Shown: piece after piece, positions 45,393 through 53,667 of the stretch | Position numbering within the stretch: the stretch's first letter is position 1 | How the letters are laid out: each line of letters starts with the position of its first letter | From: Lutibacter citreus | GTDB taxonomy: Bacteria; Bacteroidota; Bacteroidia; Flavobacteriales; Flavobacteriaceae | Direction: 5' to 3' | NCBI RefSeq assembly: GCF_003260195.1 | Contig: NZ_QEIH01000001.1 | Coordinates: 1 to 64,000 of the forward strand | DNA: 64,000 nucleotides | Notes under the pieces: model-generated | The model's input: the letters and a program-made list of their open reading frames with translations, nothing else | Told to the model about the DNA's origin: nothing | Database searches by the model: none | Translations under genes and position numbers: made by a program

Positions 45393-47381
45393 TTATTCCC
45401 AAAGAACTGGCATAAAGACAGTCATTTCGGCCTGACCTCTGTTACTCCAAGCAAAATATGGAATAAGCCGTGTTTTATAGGATTTAAATTTAGGTTTTGT
45501 AACTGTTGGATACATTTCATCAGTTTTACCTTCTCTAATTAAAAGTTCAGTATTAATTACAGTTACACCTTCTAAAAAATCGTTTATGTGAAGGGCTTCA
45601 AGAGGTGAATTTCCTTTAAAATAGACATCTAAAATTGAAGTATTTTTTGGTAAATCTGGAGTTTCTATACAATATACAATGGGACCTCTTTTTACAGCTA
45701 TTTGATTTCTTACTTCTTCAATTCTATTATGACCTTCAATTAATGTTACTTCCATTGGCATATTTAAGGTAATAATATCTCCTGCTTTCCAAACTCTATT
45801 TATAGTTGCGAAATTTCCAGGATTCACTTCAGTTTCAGCAATTTCTCCATTTACTTTTAAAGTACTTCCAACAGCCCATTTTGGGATTCTTACTTTAATT
45901 TCAAAAGCTGAATTTTTACATTCATCAATGGTAATCTTCACCAAACCTTTCCAAGGGTAATCAGTATCTTGAGATAATTTTAATTTAGAACCATCTAACA
46001 TAGTTGTATCTAAATTATTTGCTCCAAATAAAACAACGGCAACTCCATTTTCGGATAAATTATAGGCCCATCCTGAGCTTTTACAAATTGTTCTTACTAA
46101 GTTTGGTGGGCAACAAAAACATTCTAAATATGGCTGTCTTACCGGGCTTTCTGTAACATCGTCATGAGCGTCATAATTTCGGGTGTCATTTACCATTCTT
46201 AAAGGGTTGGAATAAAAATAATCTTTCCCTTCCAAACTAATACCAGATAAACCACTGTTATACAATACTAGTTCTATAATATCTGCAAATCTAGATTCTG
46301 CATAAATACTCATCATTCTGCTACTAAACATGGCGTTACAAAGGTTGGCGCAGGTTTCATTATAAGCTGTCATATTTGGCATCATATACGCATCAATAAA
46401 ACCTTCTTCAATCATGTCTAGACTAGTTGAAGCACCATAATGTGCTTGGCCAACTGCTCCAGTAACATACATTTTTTTACCTGTTACATTTTCCCATAAT
46501 TTGTCTAGTGCATCAATTAAGGCTTTTTCTCCAGTTTCTGCATATACATCTGCTGCACCTGCATAATAATATAATGCTAAAACGGCATGACCAACAGCTT
46601 CTGTAGATTCACGTAATGGAGTGCGTTCTTGCACCATATCACCAATAGGGTAGCCTATTGTTGTATCGTCATGTTTTATTTCAAAAGTTCCTCTCCTGTT
46701 AATGAATTTTTCAGCTAAATTTAAATACTTTTTATCTCGTGTAGTTCTGTACAATTCTACCAATCCCATAATTTGAGTTTGATTAAAACCAAAGCGTTGA
46801 TAGTGTTTGGTATCTGGCATAAAGTAGGTGTACAATAAATCTGCTTGTTTAATTGCAATATCTAAGAAATTTCGTTGTCCTGTGATACGATAATGAACAG
46901 AGCCTGCGATAAATAAATGTCCGAAATTGTACATTTCATGATATTTTCTATTTTCAAATCTGTCTACACCTTTTGTAATTTGAATATGCGTATGAATATA
47001 ACCATCATCTTCTTGGGCTCTTCCAATTACGGCAATGTATTCATCTAACTCTTTTAATAAAGATTCGTTTTTAGTAAGGCCGTAAACATACATTTTGGCT
47101 TCCATAAATTTATAGAAATCACCATCATGCCAATAAAAACCTTTATGTTCACCTTCTTTCTCTCCTGCAGCAATTTTAAAATTGTTTAGCCCGTGACCTA
47201 TATCTCCACATAATAAATCTCCCATATAAGGAAGCATTTTATCTTCTGCAGTTTTTACTTTTTCAGACCAAAATCCGGAATTCCATTTACAATCCCCAAA
47301 ATTGATGCTTTTTAATTTCACAAACGGACTTTCGGAATTGTTTGTTATTGCCTTGTTATGTAAGTTTGAACTTTTGTTCAT
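45393..47381 (-). CDS. GH127 family without signal peptide (copy 2)
   Basis: 662 residues starting MNKSSNLHNKAITNN, with no hydrophobic leader, unlike both paralogues, so it is predicted cytoplasmic. No usable signal sequence lies in-frame upstream, where the DNA is a heptanucleotide repeat. Glu342, Cys344, Cys423 and Cys424 (YNETCAN and CFCCPPN) keep the zinc-thiolate site intact, so it should be active. It is the last gene of a four-gene operon containing an MFS importer, which suggests hydrolysis of imported oligosaccharides inside the cell. Release of 3,6-anhydro-D-galactose is inferred. Confidence 0.9.
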   Translation of the reverse strand: MNKSSNLHNKAITNNSESPFVKLKSINFGDCKWNSGFWSEKVKTAEDKMLPYMGDLLCGDIGHGLNNFKIAAGEKEGEHKGFYWHDGDFYKFMEAKMYVYGLTKNESLLKELDEYIAVIGRAQEDDGYIHTHIQITKGVDRFENRKYHEMYNFGHLFIAGSVHYRITGQRNFLDIAIKQADLLYTYFMPDTKHYQRFGFNQTQIMGLVELYRTTRDKKYLNLAEKFINRRGTFEIKHDDTTIGYPIGDMVQERTPLRESTEAVGHAVLALYYYAGAADVYAETGEKALIDALDKLWENVTGKKMYVTGAVGQAHYGASTSLDMIEEGFIDAYMMPNMTAYNETCANLCNAMFSSRMMSIYAESRFADIIELVLYNSGLSGISLEGKDYFYSNPLRMVNDTRNYDAHDDVTESPVRQPYLECFCCPPNLVRTICKSSGWAYNLSENGVAVVLFGANNLDTTMLDGSKLKLSQDTDYPWKGLVKITIDECKNSAFEIKVRIPKWAVGSTLKVNGEIAETEVNPGNFATINRVWKAGDIITLNMPMEVTLIEGHNRIEEVRNQIAVKRGPIVYCIETPDLPKNTSILDVYFKGNSPLEALHINDFLEGVTVINTELLIREGKTDEMYPTVTKPKFKSYKTRLIPYFAWSNRGQAEMTVFMPVLWE

Positions 47382-47403
47382 AATTTTTATGTATAGTGTG
47401 ATC

Positions 47404-47443
47404 TTACTCTTTACTCTTTACTCTTTACTCTTTACTCTTTACT
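47404..47443. repeat. Heptanucleotide tandem repeat TTACTCT
   Basis: About 5.7 copies of TTACTCT run without interruption. The stop codon of the GH16 gene (TTA at 47425-47427 on +) lies inside, and the repeat occupies most of the 43-base gap before the second GH127 gene. Slippage would alter the GH16 C terminus and gene spacing. Confidence 0.95.
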
Positions 47444-48918
47444 TTTTTTATAGCAATGTCGTCTATAAACAACTTAGGAGCTTTATCCTTTGGTAAATCT
47501 TCTTTTCTAATTTCAATTATAAGTTGATCGTTTTTGGCAGAGGTTGCAATTCTTGAAATGTTTGTTTCAACAGTTACCCATTGGCGGCGATCTAATTTTG
47601 ATAAATCTTTAAATTCTATCTCCAATTTAGGGTTTTGAAAAGAAACATGAATTTTATCTGCAATTCTACCTTGATCTAACCAAATTTTCATTGAAAAAGT
47701 ATAGTCGCCAGTTCCAATATTTATAGCGCCTTCAGGTGTTGAAATAGTAGCCTTTTCAACTTCAAATTTTTCGTTTTTTCCATATCCAGCAAATTGAAGA
47801 CTTTCTACACCACTTGCGTATTGTCCTTCTACAATTGAAAAATATTTTGAAGAAGCTTCATCTATCAACCAAAACTTTTGATAGTTGTTTGGGGTAGAAT
47901 CTTCAGGAACCATAGTTAAGGGTCTTGGGTTTTCTTCAAATAAAATAGGGCCTTCAAAACCATAAAAAGCACGGTCTTTTGCCAATAAATTATCCGAAGG
48001 CTTTTGCCAAACTCTTATATATTCAATTTCAAAATCTACTGGAAGTTCTTCTTTATGAGGAAGCCCTAACCAAAAGAATATTTCAGAATCTAACCAAATT
48101 TCCATAGGGTTGTTTAACACCCAATCCAACCCAACATCATTTTGTGAAAATTGATGTATCATTTTTCCATCAATAAATAATTTCAAAAAATCTTCGCCCC
48201 ATTCAGCTCCATACACGTGAAATTCATCTGCTGTTCTGTATGTTAAATCTTCTGTATGTTGAAAAACATTTGTAGGTCTAACAGCCGGTGGACTCCAATC
48301 GTGCGCCGTTGCTAAATAAGAATTTTCTTTAATGTTTCCTTCTTTTTTGGGATTTCCCATTAATTCATAAACATCTAGTTCTTGTTCATAACCAATAGCC
48401 CAAAAAGCACCTGTTATTGCAGCGTTTCCAACTTTAGATTTTACTTCCATGTAACCGTTTAAAAATCGTTTTTTAGAAATAACTCCAGCAGTTGTTACTG
48501 GCATAGGTTTTCCTTTATACTCACCATATTTAGAAGTTCCCATATTTCCATCGGTATATGTTTCTTTGAAGAAATTATAGTCAGGCTCCCAAGCTGTTCT
48601 TAATTTTAGTTTACTATCTTCTACACGAACATTGTGAGGAACAAATTGAGAAGGAGCTCTTCCTTTCCATATATAATATTGATTATTTAAACCTTCAACA
48701 AACCATTTTGTTGTATCAATTGAAGTTCCTTCAAATTCATCAGATATTTCTTCATTTAAAACCCAACCATCTTTGTTTTCAAGATCAGAAAAAGGGTAAA
48801 ACCTTGATGCAGGAATTGTTTTTTTAACAGCAGAATTAGTAGGTTTTTTTTGCTCGCAACTTATATTTATCAATGTAAATAAAGCTAATGAGAGTGCGTA
48901 AAATCTAATGTGCTTCAT
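47425..48918 (-). CDS. GH16 lipoprotein with C-terminal CBM-like domain (copy 3)
   Basis: 497 residues with lipobox NISC at Cys21. The GH16 domain (about 40-310) has QELDVYELMG with Glu180, Asp182 and Glu185, and WKGRAPSQF, but WLDSEIFFWLGLP replaces the LDQETFPWHG of the other copies, so subsite contacts probably differ. Residues about 325-495 form an extra jelly-roll-like domain (YGFEGPILFEENP, SLQFAGYGKNEK, LFIDDIAIKKVK) resembling a carbohydrate-binding module. The C terminus runs into the heptanucleotide repeat. It is third in the operon beginning at 52631. Confidence 0.92.
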   Translation of the reverse strand: MKHIRFYALSLALFTLINISCEQKKPTNSAVKKTIPASRFYPFSDLENKDGWVLNEEISDEFEGTSIDTTKWFVEGLNNQYYIWKGRAPSQFVPHNVRVEDSKLKLRTAWEPDYNFFKETYTDGNMGTSKYGEYKGKPMPVTTAGVISKKRFLNGYMEVKSKVGNAAITGAFWAIGYEQELDVYELMGNPKKEGNIKENSYLATAHDWSPPAVRPTNVFQHTEDLTYRTADEFHVYGAEWGEDFLKLFIDGKMIHQFSQNDVGLDWVLNNPMEIWLDSEIFFWLGLPHKEELPVDFEIEYIRVWQKPSDNLLAKDRAFYGFEGPILFEENPRPLTMVPEDSTPNNYQKFWLIDEASSKYFSIVEGQYASGVESLQFAGYGKNEKFEVEKATISTPEGAINIGTGDYTFSMKIWLDQGRIADKIHVSFQNPKLEIEFKDLSKLDRRQWVTVETNISRIATSAKNDQLIIEIRKEDLPKDKAPKLFIDDIAIKKVKSKE

Positions 48919-48928
48919 AATTAATGGT

Positions 48929-50497
48929 TTATTTTTTTTGCAGTTTTAATTGAATTTCTTCAATAGTCATTCCTTTTGTTTCTATTAAATATTTGTAAAG
49001 AATAACTAAACCAATTGCTACAGTTATAGCGTAAAAAAGCAACGTGTTGCTTATTCCAATAGTTTCTAGTTGTTTTGGGAAAAATATTTGGACCAATGAA
49101 CTTACTAAACTTGTAATTAAGGTGAAAAAAGGAATTGCAATACCTCTAATTGAAATTGGAAATATTTCAGAAAATAGAACCCACATAACCGGACCAACTG
49201 AAAAATGAAATGCAGCAATAAAACTAAGAATACCAATTAAAATTAAAATGGCATTAATATCAGCTGCTTTTTCTATTAAAACACTTGAGTAATTACGGGC
49301 GTCTACTTCACCTAAAGTTTCAGTAAGAGCTTCTTTAAATTCTATATCGCTTCCATAACTTTTATTTGCTATTGAATTTAATCTTTCAGCATTTGGAATA
49401 GTTGTTAATTCTGAAATGGAAGATGAAGAAATTGTATAACTAGCAGATTTAAATCCGTAAAAACAAATTCCAAGACTTAAAATAATCCAAACCATACCCC
49501 AAATTATAAGTGGTCTTCTTCCTAATTTATCAACTAATAATAAACCTAAAATGGTAAAAACTACACTGGTTAAACCAATATAAATAGATTGCATAAAAGC
49601 AGCGTCAGTACCACCTCCTAATTGTTCAAAAACAGTTGGAGCATAAAATAAAATGGCATTAATACCAGTTGATTGTTGTGCAATCGCAATGGTTATAGCT
49701 ATTATAAATGTTACACGCATTTTTTTACTAAAAACTTCTTTTAATTGAGATTGTATTGATCTGTTAGCTTCTCCACTGTCAAGACTTTTTTTCATGTCTG
49801 CAAGTTGGTGTGGAATCTCATTTTTAGGAATTAATTTTGAAAGTGTTCTTTCGGCTTCTTCGGGTTTACCATTGTATACTAACCAAGATGGGCTACGTGG
49901 AATAAAGAATAATAATATTAACCATAAAAATGCTGGTAAAATTTCAGAACCTAACATCCATCTCCAAGTGTTTTCTTTTAAACCTATACTATCTACCCAA
50001 GCAGCATCTGAATTTGTATATTGTATTATTAAATAGTTGATAAAATATGCTGCGGATAAACCTAGTACAATATTAATTTGAGTCATTGAAACCAGTTTTC
50101 CTCTCCATTTTGGAGGGGCTATTTCACCAATATACATAGAAGCAACAGAGATAGAACTAAATGCTAATCCTCCTAAAAAACGAGCAGCAACCAAGGTAAT
50201 GTAACTAGGTGCAAGTGCAGATGAAACAGCTGATACTAAATAAAAAGCAGCAATAATTTGTAAAGTTTTTCGTCTTCCTAATGCATTACACGCACTTCCT
50301 GCAAAAAATAAGGCCAGTAAAACTCCAATACTTGGCGCTCCAACTACAATACCTAATTGTATTGAATTTAATGAAAACTCTTCAGAAATAAATTTTACTG
50401 TTCCTGAAATTAAGGCTGCATCAAGACCGAAAACAAAACCTCCCATAGCTACAATTGTAGCAAAAGTAAATGCATTTTTTTTGTGTGAACTCATCAA
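48929..50497 (-). CDS. MFS sugar:proton symporter (XylE/GLUT-like)
   Basis: 522 residues with twelve predicted membrane helices. Sugar-porter signatures are present: GFVFGLDAALISGTV in helix 1, GRRKTL after helix 2, PRSPSWLVYNGKPEEAE after helix 6, QQSTGINAILFYAPTVF in helix 7, and DKLGRRPLI after helix 8. A long periplasmic loop (about 340-405) is inserted between helices 9 and 10, as in some Bacteroidota symporters. It moves a sugar from periplasm to cytoplasm with protons. In this operon, likely cargo is galactose, anhydrogalactose or a disaccharide for the cytoplasmic GH127. Confidence 0.93.
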   Translation of the reverse strand: MMSSHKKNAFTFATIVAMGGFVFGLDAALISGTVKFISEEFSLNSIQLGIVVGAPSIGVLLALFFAGSACNALGRRKTLQIIAAFYLVSAVSSALAPSYITLVAARFLGGLAFSSISVASMYIGEIAPPKWRGKLVSMTQINIVLGLSAAYFINYLIIQYTNSDAAWVDSIGLKENTWRWMLGSEILPAFLWLILLFFIPRSPSWLVYNGKPEEAERTLSKLIPKNEIPHQLADMKKSLDSGEANRSIQSQLKEVFSKKMRVTFIIAITIAIAQQSTGINAILFYAPTVFEQLGGGTDAAFMQSIYIGLTSVVFTILGLLLVDKLGRRPLIIWGMVWIILSLGICFYGFKSASYTISSSSISELTTIPNAERLNSIANKSYGSDIEFKEALTETLGEVDARNYSSVLIEKAADINAILILIGILSFIAAFHFSVGPVMWVLFSEIFPISIRGIAIPFFTLITSLVSSLVQIFFPKQLETIGISNTLLFYAITVAIGLVILYKYLIETKGMTIEEIQLKLQKK

Positions 50498-50540
50498 ATA
50501 ATAATTTAAATTAGGTTATTTTTTTGTTAAACTTAGCAAA

Positions 50541-52631
50541 TTAATTCCATATAATTGGAACGAAAACTGACATCTCTGAATGTCCTCTATTACTCCAGGA
50601 ATAGTAAGGGATGAATTGTGTTTCATAAGTATCAAAAATAGGTTTTTTAATTGTTTTATACATATGTTCTTCGTTGCTGTTTTTACGCAATAAAATGTCT
50701 GTTTCAATTGTTGAAACACCGCCTAAAAATCCTGATTTAAAGGTTGCTTTTAGTTTTGAGTTTGAATTAAGATAAACATCAACTATTTTAGTATCCTTTG
50801 GTAAATCTGGAGTTTCTATACAATAAACTATTGGTCCGCGTTTTACAGCAACCTGATTACGAACTTCTTCAATACGAGTATGTCCTTCAATAAATTTTAT
50901 TTCCATTGGCATTTCTAAAGAAATAATATCTCCTTTTTTCCATGAGCGGTTTATTGTTGCAAAAGTTCCTTCTTTTATAGTTGTGTCTGATTCTTTTCCA
51001 TTTACTAATACTTTTGAATTTACAGCCCAGCTAGGTATACGAAGGAGTATGTCAAATGCTTCATTTTTACATTTTTCAATAGTAATTTTAACAGATCCTT
51101 TCCAAGGATATTCTGTAACTTGAGATAATTGAATATCAGAACCATCAAGTAGGGTAGTTGTTAATTTATTTCCTCCATAAAGGTTTACTGAAATACCGTT
51201 TTTTGATTTGCTATATGCCCATCCTGAAAGTTTTGCAATTGTACGTACTAAGTTTGGAGGGCAACAAAAACAGTTTAAGTATGGTTGACGTACAGGGAAT
51301 TCGGTATTCATTTTAGAGTAATCTCGTGTGCCATCTATTACTCTTAAAGGGTTGGCGTAATAATAATCTTTACCTTCTAAACTTATTCCAGAAAGTCCGC
51401 TATTATAAACTACCAATTCCATAATATCAGCATATTTAGATTTTCCATGTAATCCTAACATTCTATAACTGAACATTGAATTACAAATATTAGCGCAAGT
51501 TTCATTATATGCGGTCATATTTGGCATCATATATTCATCAATAAAACCTTCTTCAATTTTGTCTCTTCTAGAAGATGCTCCATAATGTGTTTGTCCTAGA
51601 GCGCCTGTAACATACATTTTTTTCTGTGTTACATTTTTCCAAAGTCTATCTAATGCATCAATTAATTCTTTTTCACCAGTTTCTGCAGCGACGTCAGCAG
51701 CACCTGCATAATAGTACAATGCAAGAACAGCATGGCCAACAGCTTCGGTTTCTTTTCTTAGAGGAATTCTTTCTTGAACCATATCCCCAATAGGATATCC
51801 TTTAGTAGAAGCAGATTCAGCAACTTTATATTTTCCTCTATTATTTATAAATTTTTCAGCTAATTCAAGATATTTTTTATCTTTAGTAGTGCGGTACAAT
51901 TCAACCAATCCCATAATTTGTGTTTGGTTAAATCCAAAACGTCCCATTTCTTCATCTTCAGGTATAAAATTATTGTACAATAAATCGGCATGTTTTATGG
52001 CAAGATTCAAAAAATTGGTTTGTCCCGTTATTCTAAAATGAATACAAGCGCTCGTTAGTAAATGACCTGTATTATACATTTCATGGTATTTACGATTTTC
52101 GTAGCGACCAACTTTAGGATTTAATTGAATTTGAGTTTGTAGGTAGCCATCTTCTCTTTGAGCCTTGGCTAAAATTTGAATATATTCATCTAATTCGTCA
52201 AGTAATTTTTTGTCTTTTGTTTGGGCATATACATATGTTTTAGCTTCCATAAACTTGTAGAAATCACCATCATGCCAGCGCATTCCATTATGTTCTCCTT
52301 CTTTTAACCCAGCTGCAATTTTAAAGTTATTTAAAGCATGGCCAGTATCACCACACAAAACTTCACCCATATATGGAACCATATTTTCTGAAGCTATTTT
52401 AAATTTTTCAGCCCAAAAACCATCTGTCCAAGTACAATCTCCAATGTTTATGCTTTTTAATTGAACATAAGGACTATTTGTGTTATTAATAATACCACTA
52501 TTTTTATCAAAATTAGCAACTATTTTTTTTGAAGTTATGGCCGGTAATTTTTGAGAGGAAGTATCTTCGGTTTTTTTACACGAAATATTTATAAAAAGGA
52601 TACTAATTATTAATATGTTTATTATTTTCAT
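50541..52631 (-). CDS. GH127 family lipoprotein (copy 3)
   Basis: Start ATG 52631 (MKIINILIISILFINISC) is chosen because it gives a correct lipoprotein signal with Cys18; an in-frame ATG nine codons upstream only adds polar residues. It has 696 residues. YNETCANICNS and NCFCCPPNLVR preserve the zinc Glu/Cys ligands and nucleophile Cys. It closely resembles copies 1 and 2. It heads the operon GH127-MFS-GH16-GH127, with the operator 63-90 bases upstream. Probable alpha-3,6-anhydro-D-galactosidase anchored in a membrane; arabinofuranosidase activity is an alternative known for the family. Confidence 0.91.
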   Translation of the reverse strand: MKIINILIISILFINISCKKTEDTSSQKLPAITSKKIVANFDKNSGIINNTNSPYVQLKSINIGDCTWTDGFWAEKFKIASENMVPYMGEVLCGDTGHALNNFKIAAGLKEGEHNGMRWHDGDFYKFMEAKTYVYAQTKDKKLLDELDEYIQILAKAQREDGYLQTQIQLNPKVGRYENRKYHEMYNTGHLLTSACIHFRITGQTNFLNLAIKHADLLYNNFIPEDEEMGRFGFNQTQIMGLVELYRTTKDKKYLELAEKFINNRGKYKVAESASTKGYPIGDMVQERIPLRKETEAVGHAVLALYYYAGAADVAAETGEKELIDALDRLWKNVTQKKMYVTGALGQTHYGASSRRDKIEEGFIDEYMMPNMTAYNETCANICNSMFSYRMLGLHGKSKYADIMELVVYNSGLSGISLEGKDYYYANPLRVIDGTRDYSKMNTEFPVRQPYLNCFCCPPNLVRTIAKLSGWAYSKSKNGISVNLYGGNKLTTTLLDGSDIQLSQVTEYPWKGSVKITIEKCKNEAFDILLRIPSWAVNSKVLVNGKESDTTIKEGTFATINRSWKKGDIISLEMPMEIKFIEGHTRIEEVRNQVAVKRGPIVYCIETPDLPKDTKIVDVYLNSNSKLKATFKSGFLGGVSTIETDILLRKNSNEEHMYKTIKKPIFDTYETQFIPYYSWSNRGHSEMSVFVPIIWN

Positions 52632-52655
52632 TAGTTGTAAATTGTTATTATTTAA

Positions 52656-52721
52656 CAAAATAACTCTATTTTTTTTAAAGAATATTGGTGAAATTTACCC
52701 TCACTTAACCGTATTTTATCT
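52656..52721 (-). promoter_or_regulatory. GGTAA operator and promoter of the GH127-MFS operon
   Basis: On the - strand AGATAAAATACGGTTAAGTG is followed by AGGGTAAATTTCACCAATAT. The paired units are 11 bp apart. TATTTTG (52662-52656), a -7-like box one base short, lies 31 bases beyond the inner GGTAAA. Confidence 0.55.
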
Positions 52722-52766
52722 TTAAGTTATTTTAGTCTTAAAAACAACCAATTAAAAGCTGAATAA

Positions 52767-53624
52767 TTAGATAGTTTGTCTATAACCTTTTGGTGTACAA
52801 TTCATAATTTGTTTAAATTGTTTATTAAAATTGGTAATAGAGTTGTAGCCAACAATATAACAAACTTCAGAAACGGGTAAACTACCTTGAATTAATAACC
52901 GAGTAGCATTTCTAATACGGACTTCATTTAAAAATTGGGTAAATGATTTGTTTGTCATTTTTTTAAAAAATCTACAAAAAGAATTTGTTGTCATACAAGC
53001 AATTTCAGCAACATCATTTAGTCCAATATAACTAGCGTAATTATCAGAAATGTATTTTAAAACAACATCTATTCTATCCGAATTTTCTGAAGTGTATTGG
53101 CGCATGTCAGATGAAGATAATACTGTTTTGTCATCAGTAGTTGAAAGCCTGTTAAGAATGTCTAATAATTTAATGCTTTGTAATGCTGGGTTTAAATTTG
53201 AAAGTTCCATAATTTCATCGTGTAGACTTTTGCTAGTATCATTTCCAAAGCAGATTCCGTATTTTGACTCTTCAAGCATTTTATTAATCTCTGAAAATTC
53301 TGGATTGTCAAAGGTACCTTCACCAATAAAATTTTTATTGAATTTAGTTACAATGGTTTTTACACTAACAGAATCGTCTCCAGTGTAGTAATTAGCATCA
53401 TTTCTCCATAAATGAGGTAAATAAGGCCCAACAAGTACTAAATCTCCTGGTGAAAACTGAGAAACACTGTCTCCTACAAAACGGATTCCAGTACTTTTAG
53501 AAATGTATAAAAGTTCATATTGAGAATGGTAGTGCCATGCGGCATCTAAACAAGGTACTTCCTTTTTTAGAATATTTATTCTGGTGTTAGCAGAATGGTC
53601 TGTGTTTTTTAATACTAATTTCAT
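52767..53624 (-). CDS. AraC family transcriptional regulator
   Basis: 285 residues with an N-terminal cupin sensor (about 15-110, WHYHSQYELLY and FSPGDLVLVGPYLPHLW) and a C-terminal double helix-turn-helix (about 190-285: GLNDVAEIACMTTNSFCRFF and VSEVCYIVGYNSITNFNKQF ending CTPKGYRQ). AraC proteins bind direct repeats about one or two helical turns apart and often activate sugar genes when ligand is bound. The GGTAA repeats in this locus have that spacing, making this gene the best candidate to bind them. It follows the TPR-LuxR gene by 43 bases and precedes the GH127 operon. Confidence 0.93.
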   Translation of the reverse strand: MKLVLKNTDHSANTRINILKKEVPCLDAAWHYHSQYELLYISKSTGIRFVGDSVSQFSPGDLVLVGPYLPHLWRNDANYYTGDDSVSVKTIVTKFNKNFIGEGTFDNPEFSEINKMLEESKYGICFGNDTSKSLHDEIMELSNLNPALQSIKLLDILNRLSTTDDKTVLSSSDMRQYTSENSDRIDVVLKYISDNYASYIGLNDVAEIACMTTNSFCRFFKKMTNKSFTQFLNEVRIRNATRLLIQGSLPVSEVCYIVGYNSITNFNKQFKQIMNCTPKGYRQTI

Positions 53625-53667
53625 AATTCACACATTTAATTGTTATAACTTAAGCTGGTTAACTTTT

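Noticed and set aside
47404-47443. CRISPR array
   Set aside because: Units are 7 bases with no spacers; it is a simple tandem repeat.
43193-52631. GH127 genes as plant-type beta-L-arabinofuranosidases
   Set aside because: The active site fits, but no other arabinan or pectin enzyme is present and all neighbours are galactan or sulfate enzymes.
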